Positions 34,042 to 41,279 of a stretch of DNA of 64,000 nucleotides are shown here, in pieces. The stretch is from Streptomyces sp. AM 4-1-1 (GTDB lineage Bacteria; Actinomycetota; Actinomycetes; Streptomycetales; Streptomycetaceae): NCBI RefSeq assembly GCF_029167625.1, contig NZ_CP119145.1:558001-622000 (forward strand). The letters run 5' to 3'. Below the pieces are notes generated by a model. It was not told where the DNA came from and searched no databases. It saw only the letters and a program-made list of their open reading frames with translations. Made by a program: the position numbers and the translations under genes. Positions within the stretch are counted from its first letter, which is position 1. Every line of letters starts with the position of its first letter.

Positions 34042-35463
34042 TCACACTCCGGCCGCGGGCCGCACGGCGGCACGGAGGGCGGCCACGTCACGCACGGGCT
34101 TACCGGTGGCGGTCCGCGGGATCTCGGCCATGAGATGGAGCGTCCGGGGCCGCTTGTACGGGGCCAGGCGCGCCGCGAGACACGCGGCGAGGCCGTCGAA
34201 CACGGTTCTCTCCCGCACGGCGACGAACGCCTCGATACCGGAGTCGTGCAGGACGACGGCGTCGGTGATGCCGGGCAGACCGGTGATGAACGCCTCGATC
34301 TCCGCGAGGTCCACCTTGAGTCCGCCGACGGAGACCTGCGAGTCGAGCCGTCCGTGGACCGTGAGCCGGCCCGCGTCGTCGAGACTGCCCGCGTCCTTCG
34401 TCCGCAGCCACCCGTCCACGAAGCGGGCCGGGTCCGTCTGTCCGACATACGGCGACTCGGGCAGACCCACCAGGATCTCGCCGTCCTCCACCCGGACCCG
34501 TACGCCGGGTGCCGGGGTGAGGCCGGGGCGGTCGGCCCCGGTGAGGTCCGTGGCGATGACGCCGACCTCCGTCATGCCGTACATGACGCCGAGTTCGGCG
34601 CCGTATCCCCGGGTGAACCGCTCCCGGACGTCGGCCTTGACGAGTTCGCCACCCGTGATCATGCGGTGGAACTGGGGAAGGACGGGCGGGTTCCGCGCCG
34701 CCGCGAGGACCGCGGCCTGGGAGGGGACTCCGAGCACGGTGGTCGGCTCCTCCCCGGCCGCGACGGCCTTGAGGATTCCGTCGACCGTGTGCCGTGCCGG
34801 CAGGATCACCTGGCTGCCGGCCGCGAGGCCGTACAGCAACCCGCCGACCAGGCCCAGGACATGGATGATCGAGGCCAGCACGACGGTGCGTTCGCCCTTG
34901 CGGGGGAAGCCGTCGAGTCGTCCGTACCGCTCGATCTCCGCGAGGAGGCTGTCCAGGGTGCGGCCGATGACCTTGGAGGGCCCGGTCGAACCGGAGCTCA
35001 GCTGCAGCAGCACGTGCGCCGAGCGGGCCGGACGGCCGCCGCGCAGCGGGGTGACGCGGGTATGGACGTCGAAGAACCCACGCAGCGTCCCGGTGACCTC
35101 GCCGACGGGCTCGACGACCAGCTGCGGGGCGAGCCGCGCGATGGCCTTGCCGATTTCATGTGTCGTCAACCGATAGTCGAGAAGGGTGACTTGGGCGCCG
35201 GCACGCCATCCGGCGAGCATCGAGACGATGCAGGCCAGGGAGGGAGGCAACCGCACGGCGACCGTCCCCGAGGGGGTCAGTCCGGCGGCCACCAGGCGGC
35301 CCTGCTGCTCCACGACGAGCCGGCGGAGCTCCGAGCGGTCCACCGGCTCTCCGAGGTGCAGGACGATGTCCCGGCCGTCACCCCCGAGTAATACGTCGTC
35401 GACCCAGGCGCCGTCGGCGCAAACGGACCCTATCGGCACCGTTCCCCCCACAGGAATCCCCAC
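34042..35463 (-). CDS. AMP-forming ligase 2 (free-standing adenylation enzyme)
   Basis: A 473-residue ANL enzyme, shorter than most CoA ligases. Core motifs LQLSSGSTGPSKVIGR, MYGMTEVG, KDAGSLDDAGRLTVHGRLD and PRTATGKPVR are present, so both subdomains are complete. It is a candidate for activating hydroxyphenylglycine or an aryl acid in the absence of an NRPS. The GTG at 35463 lacks a good ribosome binding site. A GTG eight codons in, behind GTGGGGGGAACG, may be the true start. It lies alone between the PPTase and hmo and is separated from hmo by a hairpin. Confidence 0.85.
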   Translation of the reverse strand: MGIPVGGTVPIGSVCADGAWVDDVLLGGDGRDIVLHLGEPVDRSELRRLVVEQQGRLVAAGLTPSGTVAVRLPPSLACIVSMLAGWRAGAQVTLLDYRLTTHEIGKAIARLAPQLVVEPVGEVTGTLRGFFDVHTRVTPLRGGRPARSAHVLLQLSSGSTGPSKVIGRTLDSLLAEIERYGRLDGFPRKGERTVVLASIIHVLGLVGGLLYGLAAGSQVILPARHTVDGILKAVAAGEEPTTVLGVPSQAAVLAAARNPPVLPQFHRMITGGELVKADVRERFTRGYGAELGVMYGMTEVGVIATDLTGADRPGLTPAPGVRVRVEDGEILVGLPESPYVGQTDPARFVDGWLRTKDAGSLDDAGRLTVHGRLDSQVSVGGLKVDLAEIEAFITGLPGITDAVVLHDSGIEAFVAVRERTVFDGLAACLAARLAPYKRPRTLHLMAEIPRTATGKPVRDVAALRAAVRPAAGV

Positions 35464-35675
35464 TCATCCGAAAGTTTTTGAAACCGCCCGACGCGACACG
35501 GGGACAACTCTGTCCACCGATCGTCGGGCGCATATGTCACTCGTGCTTTTCTCGGCGACAGATCCATCGTCACTTACTACCGCCAGGTAATCAAGCAAAG
35601 TTTTCCATTACTTCCTACTCGCAAGTAGAAATTGAAATCCCAACCAACTCGCACTTCCGAGCAAGCGGAATACCT
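35464..35675. other. AT-rich promoter region of ligase 2
   Basis: About 210 bases of unusually AT-rich DNA (notably 35580-35660) upstream of ligase 2, with no reading frame of interest. It is expected to hold the ligase 2 promoter. I see no copy of the cluster operator here. Confidence 0.4.
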
Positions 35676-35702
35676 CATTCACCCTGCCGGAATCGGTGAA
35701 TG
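35676..35702 (-). terminator. hairpin after hmo
   Basis: CATTCACC at 35676-35683 pairs with GGTGAATG at 35695-35702 around an 11-base loop. It begins 30 bases downstream of the hmo stop on the minus strand. Confidence 0.7.
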
Positions 35703-35731
35703 AGAGAGAGAATTGCGGTCAGCGGACCGGC

Positions 35732-36811
35732 TCAGCGGTGAACAATTCCGGAACTTTGAAAATCCTGTACCCGGGGAACACCCATGAGTGCCATGACCTC
35801 GTCGAACTCGTCCATCAACACCCGGAGGACGGCCGAGACGCCGTCACTGCCGGAGTGCGCGAGGCCCCAGAGGACAGGGCGGCCGACAAAAACCGCGTCG
35901 GCGCCGAGACAGAGCGCCTTCGCGATATCGGCGCCGTGCCGAATCGAACCGTCCAAGATCAACTGACATCGGCCGGCGACCGCTTCGGCAATCTCCGGGA
36001 GAGCGTCGGCGGCCGGCACCGCGAAATCGAGCTGCCGTCCCCCATGATTCGACACGACGAGTCCGTCGACACCGTATTTGACCGCCTGTTCGGCGTCCTC
36101 TCCGGTGAGGACGCCCTTCAGCACGAGAGGCAGCGAGGTCCGTTCCCTGAGCCATGCCAGGTCTTCCCAGGTGACCGAGGCGTCGAATTGCTCCTTCGAA
36201 TGCCGCGCAATGGCGGACTGCCCGGCACGCCCGCCATGGGAGGCCGCCATCACGGAAGGATCGACATTCACCGCACGGATCCCCTCGGGCACGGCGAAAC
36301 CGTTGCGCACGTCACGCGGACGGTGCGCGACCCTCGGCGCGTCCACCGTCAGCACCAGGGCCCGGTAGCCGGACTCCTCGGCCCGCCGGATCAGGTCCAC
36401 CATGACCTCGCGCCGCTTCAGCCAGTAGAGCTGGAGCCACAACGGACCGGTCGCCGCCGCCGCGATGTCCTCCAGGGTACGGCTGGCGAACATGCTGACC
36501 GTGAACAGCGAACCGGCCTCACCGGCGGCGCGCGCCGTCGCCACCTCGCCCTCCGGATCGGCCAGCCGGTGGTAGGCCACGGGTGCGATGCCCACCGGGG
36601 CCGCCAGCCGCGCGCCCAGCAGGGAGGTCCGCGCGTCGCACGCCGAGACGTCCACCAGGAAACGCGGGCGCAGCCGCAGTCCGTCCAGGGCGGCGCGGCC
36701 GGCCGAGACCATCGACTCGGTGCCGCTCCCCCCCTGCAGGAAGTCCCACACCGGGCCGGGCAGCTTCCCCCTGGCCGCGGTCTCGTACTCCTGAAGTGCC
36801 AACGATGTCAT
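35732..36811 (-). CDS. hmo: 4-hydroxymandelate oxidase
   Basis: A 359-residue FMN-dependent alpha-hydroxy-acid oxidase that turns 4-hydroxymandelate into 4-hydroxybenzoylformate. The N-terminal pattern (LPGPVWDFLQGGSGTE), APVAYHRLADPEGE, LQLYWLKRRE, RDVRNGFAVPE and SNHGGRQLD match the Hmo proteins of glycopeptide-type clusters. The catalytic His and substrate Arg are in SNHGGRQ. It is transcribed leftward from a promoter with operator copy 6, opposite tetR2. With hmaS and hpgT it completes the hydroxyphenylglycine route. Confidence 0.9.
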   Translation of the reverse strand: MTSLALQEYETAARGKLPGPVWDFLQGGSGTESMVSAGRAALDGLRLRPRFLVDVSACDARTSLLGARLAAPVGIAPVAYHRLADPEGEVATARAAGEAGSLFTVSMFASRTLEDIAAAATGPLWLQLYWLKRREVMVDLIRRAEESGYRALVLTVDAPRVAHRPRDVRNGFAVPEGIRAVNVDPSVMAASHGGRAGQSAIARHSKEQFDASVTWEDLAWLRERTSLPLVLKGVLTGEDAEQAVKYGVDGLVVSNHGGRQLDFAVPAADALPEIAEAVAGRCQLILDGSIRHGADIAKALCLGADAVFVGRPVLWGLAHSGSDGVSAVLRVLMDEFDEVMALMGVPRVQDFQSSGIVHR

Positions 36812-36856
36812 TCGATCGACCCCCGTGATCGCCCACTGCGCACCATCGAACTAACC

Positions 36857-36873
36857 GCACGACCGTACGTCAA
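36857..36873. promoter_or_regulatory. cluster operator, copy 6 (hmo promoter)
   Basis: GCACGACCGTACGTCAA, about 45 bases upstream of the hmo ATG. On the minus strand it overlaps TTGACG (bases 36874-36869), a good -35 box. Confidence 0.75.
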
Positions 36874-36894
36874 CCGTACTCTTGCACACTGTCC

Positions 36895-36918
36895 GCACGG
36901 TCGTCCACTTAGTACAGT
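36895..36918. promoter_or_regulatory. cluster operator, copy 7 (tetR2 promoter)
   Basis: GCACGGTCGTCCACTTA at 36895-36911, closely followed by TACAGT at 36913-36918 as -10 for tetR2. The same arrangement as at tetR1 suggests that both regulators control themselves and each other. Confidence 0.75.
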
Positions 36919-36973
36919 GCGCGGGGGCCGATGCCCCGGAGAGACACCGACGGCGAGACAGAGGAGATGTCGC

Positions 36974-37618
36974 ATGACGGCGACACGCACCGACGGACGG
37001 GTCGAACGCGGCAACCAGACAAGGCGGTTGGTCCTTCAGCGAGCTGTGTCCATCGCATCGGAGGAGGGACTCGAAGGACTGTCACTGGGTCGTCTGGCCG
37101 GCGAACTCGGTCTCAGCAAGAGCGGGGTCTTCGCCCTGTTCGGCTCGAAGGAAGAGTTACAGTTGGCGACCGTTCGCGCCGCCATCACGGTATACATCGA
37201 ACATGTCGTGCAGCCTGCCCGCCAGTTACCGGCCGGTCTCAACCAGGTGTGGTATCTGTTCAGCAACTGGCTGCGCCACTCCGAACAGCGGGTCTTCCCC
37301 AGCGGCTGCTTCTTCTACTCGGTCACGGCCGAGTACGACGCACGCGAGGGCAAGGTCCACGACACGGTCGTCGGAGCCCACAGCAACTGGTTCACCCACA
37401 TCGAACAGACCATCACCGAGGCCCGGGACGCGGGAGAGGTCCGCGACGACACGGACATCCCCCAACTCGCCTTCGAGCTGGTCTCCTTCCTCGAACTGGC
37501 CAGCACCGAGTCCGTGCTGCACGACGACTTCACCTGTTACGACAAGGCGGCCAAGGGCGTTCTGAACCGCCTCCGCAGCGTCGCGACGGACCCCTCGCTG
37601 CTCCCCGACACACCTTGA
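36974..37618 (+). CDS. TetR/AcrR-family regulator 2
   Basis: A 214-residue regulator, the same length as the one at 15451. The recognition helix region is nearly identical (LAGELGLSKSGVFALFGSKEEL), so both are expected to bind the same operators. Ligand-domain segments (GCFFYS, EYDAREGKVHDT, CYDKA, SVATDPSLLP) are also shared, which implies related or identical ligands. ATG at 36974 follows GAGGAG. It heads a rightward unit with the esterase and hpgT, although a strong hairpin lies just after its stop. Confidence 0.93.
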   Translation: MTATRTDGRVERGNQTRRLVLQRAVSIASEEGLEGLSLGRLAGELGLSKSGVFALFGSKEELQLATVRAAITVYIEHVVQPARQLPAGLNQVWYLFSNWLRHSEQRVFPSGCFFYSVTAEYDAREGKVHDTVVGAHSNWFTHIEQTITEARDAGEVRDDTDIPQLAFELVSFLELASTESVLHDDFTCYDKAAKGVLNRLRSVATDPSLLPDTP

Positions 37619-37624
37619 CACCGT

Positions 37625-37645
37625 CCACGGTCCCGCGGACCGTGG
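37625..37645 (+). terminator. compact hairpin between tetR2 and esterase
   Basis: CCACGGTCC at 37625-37633 pairs with GGACCGTGG at 37637-37645 around CGC, seven bases after the tetR2 stop. It may reduce read-through so that the regulator and the esterase-hpgT pair are made at different levels. No separate promoter is obvious in the 45-base gap. Confidence 0.75.
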
Positions 37646-37663
37646 CCCTGGTCCGGAGACACC

Positions 37664-38614
37664 ATGACCTTTGATCCCCAGTTCCGCGCGCTGTACGACG
37701 AGCGCTCGACCCAGGACATCCGTCCCCTGTACACCCTGTCCGTCGAGGAGGCACGGGCGGCCGATCTCGCCGCCGTGCGGGCCGACGCGGGCGTCCCCGA
37801 ACCGGTGGAAGAGGTGCGCGACACGACGATTCCGGGCCCGGCCGGTGACCTGCCGGTACGGATCTACCGGCCCGCGGGCGAGGGCCCGTTGCCCGTGCTC
37901 GTCTACTTCTTCGGCGGTGGCTGGTCCCTCGGATCGCTCGACACCAGCGACGCGATCTGCCGGCAACTGGCCAATGCCGCCGGATGCCTCACCATCGCGG
38001 TCGGCTACCGGCTCGCACCCGAGCACCGTTTCCCGGCCGCGCCCCAGGACTGTCTCGCGGGGGTCCGCTGGGCCTCCGCGAACGCCGGACGACTGGGGGG
38101 CGACGCCACGCGCCTGACCGTGGGCGGTGACAGCGCGGGCGGCAACCTCGCGGCGGCGGTGACCCTGATGGCCCGGGACGCATCGGGCCCGGACATCCTG
38201 GCCCAGGTGCTCGTCTATCCCAACACCGACCACTTCGCGGACACGCCCTCGCGCCGCGAGAACACCGATCCGTTGCTCTTCAACGAGAAGTCGGTGCAGT
38301 GGTACTGGGACAACTACCTCGCGGCCCCCGAGGACGGCGGCGATCCGCTCGCCTCCCCGCTGCGGGCCCCGGACCACTCCGGGCTGCCACCGGCACTGGT
38401 GATCACCGCGGAGTACGACCCGCTGCGCGACGAGGGCGAGCAGTACGCCCGACGGCTGCGCGACAGCGGCGTACCCGTCGTCCTGACCCGCTACAAGGGC
38501 GTGGCACACGGCTTCTTCGCCATGGCCGGGACGCTCGACGCGGGACGCCGGGCCATCGAACAGGCCGCCGCGTATCTGCGCACGGCCTTCGCCGACGCCA
38601 CGACAAGGGGCTGA
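37664..38614 (+). CDS. HSL-family alpha/beta hydrolase (esterase) with altered oxyanion motif
   Basis: A 316-residue protein of the hormone-sensitive-lipase family. Nucleophile Ser157 in GGDSAGG, acid in EYDPLRDE and histidine in VAHGFF are intact. The oxyanion motif, HGGGW in nearly all members, reads FGGGW here (Phe83 in place of His). It may hydrolyse an ester or lactone, or act as an acyl transferase on a cluster intermediate. It is separated from hpgT by two bases and is surely co-transcribed with it. Confidence 0.87.
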   Translation: MTFDPQFRALYDERSTQDIRPLYTLSVEEARAADLAAVRADAGVPEPVEEVRDTTIPGPAGDLPVRIYRPAGEGPLPVLVYFFGGGWSLGSLDTSDAICRQLANAAGCLTIAVGYRLAPEHRFPAAPQDCLAGVRWASANAGRLGGDATRLTVGGDSAGGNLAAAVTLMARDASGPDILAQVLVYPNTDHFADTPSRRENTDPLLFNEKSVQWYWDNYLAAPEDGGDPLASPLRAPDHSGLPPALVITAEYDPLRDEGEQYARRLRDSGVPVVLTRYKGVAHGFFAMAGTLDAGRRAIEQAAAYLRTAFADATTRG

Positions 38615-38616
38615 CC

Positions 38617-39963
38617 ATGGGTGACACCACCGCTCCGACGGGCCGGGCCTGGGCTCTGGACCTCGGTGATCTGCACGCGTCGCTCGCCGATCCGGTGCTG
38701 GACGCGATGAACTTCCTGAACGAGGTCGTGGGGCGCTTCCCGGAGGCGATCTCCTTCGCCCCCGGCAGGCCCTCCGAGGGCTCGTTCGAGCCGGAGGACC
38801 TGACGCGGTACCTCCAGGTCTACACCGACCACCTCAAGAACCGGCTCGGCTGGACGCACGGCCAGGTGCGCACCCAGCTCTTCCAGTACGGGCGCACCAA
38901 CGGGATCATCCATGAGCTGATCGCCCGCACCCTGGCCAACGACGAGGGCATCCACGTCCGGCCGGACGCGGTGGTCGTGACGACCGGCTGCCAGGAGGCG
39001 ATGCTGCTCACGCTGCGCGCCCTCTTCGCACGGCCCGAGGACACCCTGCTCGTCAGCTCCCCCGCGTACGTCGGGATCACCGGCGCGGCGCGACTGCTCG
39101 ACATCACGCTGCGCCCCGTCCGGGAAGGGGCGGCCGGGCCGGACCCCGAAGCACTGCTGGCCGCCGTCCGGGAGACCCGGGCGACGGGCGGGCGGCCCCG
39201 CGCCCTGTACGTGGTGCCGGACTTCGCCAACCCGTCGGGCGCGAGCATGACCGTCGCCGCGCGCAGACGTCTGCTGGAGATCGCCCAGGAGGAGGATCTG
39301 CTGATCCTGGAGGACGATCCCTACGGGTTCTTCGTCCGGTCCGGGAACGCCAGGCCGACGCTCAAGTCCCTGGACCCCGACCGGCGGGTCCTGCACCTCG
39401 GCTCGTTCGCCAAGACCGCGCTCCCCGGCGCGCGTGTCGGGTATGTCGTGGCCGATCAGGAGGTGGTCTCCGCGACCGGCGAACGCACCCTGCTCGCCGA
39501 CCAGTTGTCCAAGATCAAGAGCATGACCACGGTCAACACCTCGGCCGTCGGCCAGGCCGTCGTCGGCGGGCTGCTCGTCGAGGCGGACTGCCGGCTCCGG
39601 GACGCCAACGCCGGAGCCATCGCCTTCTACCGCGCCAATATGAACTGCCTGCTGGACGAGTTGGAGCGGCACTTCCCGTCCGGGCGCCGACGCGAACTCG
39701 GCGTCCACTGGAACCAGCCCGAGGGCGGTTTCTTCCTCGTGCTGAACGTCCCGTTCGTCGCCGACACCAAGGCCCTCGAACACTCGGCGCGTGACTTCGG
39801 CGTGCTCTGGACGCCGATGAGCGACTTCTACCTCGACGGCGGAGGGGAGACCCAACTCCGCCTGTCGTGCAGCGCGTTGGACCCCGCACGGATCAAGGAG
39901 GGCGTGGCCGCGCTCGCCGCGTTCATCACCGAACAGACGAGGGAGGCACCCGACGGGCGGTGA
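38617..39963 (+). CDS. hpgT: 4-hydroxyphenylglycine aminotransferase
   Basis: A 448-residue class I/II PLP aminotransferase. The N-terminal LGDLHASLADPVLDAMNFLNEV, FQYGRTNGIIHELIA, GCQEAMLLTLRAL and YVVPDFANPSGASM follow the HpgT proteins of glycopeptide-type pathways. The PLP lysine is Lys266 in SFAKTALPG. It converts 4-hydroxybenzoylformate to L-4-hydroxyphenylglycine using an amino acid donor such as tyrosine, which regenerates hydroxyphenylpyruvate and makes the route cyclic. ATG at 38617 follows the esterase stop. Confidence 0.88.
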   Translation: MGDTTAPTGRAWALDLGDLHASLADPVLDAMNFLNEVVGRFPEAISFAPGRPSEGSFEPEDLTRYLQVYTDHLKNRLGWTHGQVRTQLFQYGRTNGIIHELIARTLANDEGIHVRPDAVVVTTGCQEAMLLTLRALFARPEDTLLVSSPAYVGITGAARLLDITLRPVREGAAGPDPEALLAAVRETRATGGRPRALYVVPDFANPSGASMTVAARRRLLEIAQEEDLLILEDDPYGFFVRSGNARPTLKSLDPDRRVLHLGSFAKTALPGARVGYVVADQEVVSATGERTLLADQLSKIKSMTTVNTSAVGQAVVGGLLVEADCRLRDANAGAIAFYRANMNCLLDELERHFPSGRRRELGVHWNQPEGGFFLVLNVPFVADTKALEHSARDFGVLWTPMSDFYLDGGGETQLRLSCSALDPARIKEGVAALAAFITEQTREAPDGR

Positions 39964-40206
39964 GTACGCGACGGCGCACGGCCGTCGGTGAGCGCGCGGC
40001 GGCACACGGCCGCCGACGAGAGTCCGGCCGTACGCCGCGCGCGAAGGACGGTCGGACAACGGGGTTTCGCAGCGGGTCGACCGCTCCTTCACCGACCGCC
40101 CCTTCACCGGACACCCCCTCGCCGGCCGTCCCTTCACCGGTCCGCCCCCTCGCGGCCACCCCCACGTCGCGACCCCTTCCCCGGCCACCCGAGAATCGCG
40201 ACTAAC
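39964..40206. other. intergenic region after hpgT
   Basis: About 240 bases with no gene. Cytosine-rich, with the tandem repeat described separately at 40081-40155 and an AT step (ACTAACTAAAC) leading into operator copy 8. Open frames here give Pro/Ser/Arg-rich translations only. Confidence 0.5.
40081..40155. repeat. five degenerate 15-base tandem repeats
   Basis: Units start at 40081, 40096, 40111, 40126 and 40141 and follow CCG(C/T)CCCTTCACCGG with changes. The second and fourth units are closest to each other. The repeat is non-coding on present evidence and lies between hpgT and the promoter of the next operon. Confidence 0.6.
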
Positions 40207-40229
40207 TAAACGTACGGTCGTGCTATTGT
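40207..40229. promoter_or_regulatory. cluster operator, copy 8 (ACP-fusion operon promoter)
   Basis: TAAACGTACGGTCGTGC at 40207-40223 with TATTGT at 40224-40229, identical over 23 bases to copy 4 at 17902. It precedes the rightward operon 40367-44518 with a leader of about 130 bases. Confidence 0.8.
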
Positions 40230-40366
40230 TTTTCTGGCCACACTCTCCGCGGAGGCCGGCGGCCCGCCGCCCTCCGCTGATCCGGCCGGCACACCCGCCG
40301 CCCGATGTCCGCGGGGCCCGAGCGTCGTACCCGTGAGCCGGGGCACCACCCGTCGAAAGGAACCGC

Positions 40367-41263
40367 ATGGACATCCGGAAACTCGACCGGGCGGCCGTGC
40401 TGGAATCCGTACGCGTTCTGGAGTGGGCGCGGCCCGGACACTGGGACGCGCCCACTCCTTGCGGCGACTGGACGGTGCGTCAGCTGGTCGCCCACATGGC
40501 GGGGCAGCACGACGGGTTCGCCGCCGCCGCGACGGGCGGTGGGGCCGCGCTCCGCGACTGGGAACCAGCGGCCCTCGGCGAGGACCCGCTCGGGACCTAC
40601 CGCGCCTCGGCGGAAGCCGTCCTCACGGCGTTCGACCGGCCCGGCGTGCTCAACCGCGAGTTCAGGCTCCCGGAGATCAGCACCACCATGTCCTTCCCCG
40701 CTTCCGTGGCCATCGGGTTCCACTTCCTGGACTACGTCGTCCACGGCTGGGACCTCGCCCGCGCGCTGGGTCTGGACCTGGAGCTGTCCACCGAAGCCGC
40801 CGAGACGGCCCTGGCCGTCGCTCTGCGGGTGCCGGACGACGAGCGCAGGCTCGGCCCCGGAGCACAGTTCCGGCCGGCTCTCGCCCCGGCCCCCGGAGCA
40901 CCCACGTTCGACCTGGTCCTCACGACGCTCGGCAGATCACCGGACTGGTCCGCCCCGGCGGCCGACCGTCTCCGCAGCACCGACATCCACAGGGAGACAT
41001 TCATGCTCGACGAACTCAGAACCCATGTCGCGCGCCGGCTCGGTCTGTCACAGGAGGAGGTGTTCGCGGGTCAGCCGCTGTCGGCCGTCCTGGTCGCCTC
41101 CCCGACCGCGATCAACTCCATCGACCTGCTGGACGCGTTCGCGGGAGCGCTGGCCGACGCCGGCGCCGACGCGGACGTCGAACTCCCCACGATGACCCTC
41201 GACCACACCGCCGAGGACGTCGTCGTCGCACTGGACAAGCAGCTCACTTCCACCTCCTCCTGA
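40367..41263 (+). CDS. mycothiol-dependent isomerase-like domain fused to an acyl carrier protein
   Basis: The 298-residue frame joins two domains. Residues 1 to about 205 belong to the TIGR03086/maleylpyruvate-isomerase-N (DinB-like) group: PTPCGDWTVRQLVAHMAGQHDGF near residue 30 and HGWDLARALG near 126 carry the expected metal-binding histidines. Residues about 213-298 form an ACP, with the phosphopantetheine serine in AINSIDLLDAF and flanking acidic helices. The isomerase family normally ends at about GRSPDWS, so the ACP is an addition. A second start inside the frame at 41003 could also release the ACP alone. I know of no described fusion of this kind. Start ATG at 40367 follows AAAGGA. 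Confidence 0.82.
   Translation: MDIRKLDRAAVLESVRVLEWARPGHWDAPTPCGDWTVRQLVAHMAGQHDGFAAAATGGGAALRDWEPAALGEDPLGTYRASAEAVLTAFDRPGVLNREFRLPEISTTMSFPASVAIGFHFLDYVVHGWDLARALGLDLELSTEAAETALAVALRVPDDERRLGPGAQFRPALAPAPGAPTFDLVLTTLGRSPDWSAPAADRLRSTDIHRETFMLDELRTHVARRLGLSQEEVFAGQPLSAVLVASPTAINSIDLLDAFAGALADAGADADVELPTMTLDHTAEDVVVALDKQLTSTSS
40991..41005 (+). promoter_or_regulatory. internal ribosome binding site and start for free ACP
   Basis: AGGGAG at 40991-40996, six spacer bases and an in-frame ATG at 41003-41005 (Met213 of the fusion). The codons after it begin the ACP domain exactly. Translation could therefore yield both the fusion and an 86-residue ACP. Confidence 0.6.
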
Positions 41264-41279
41264 ACGGAAGCCGCAGCCC

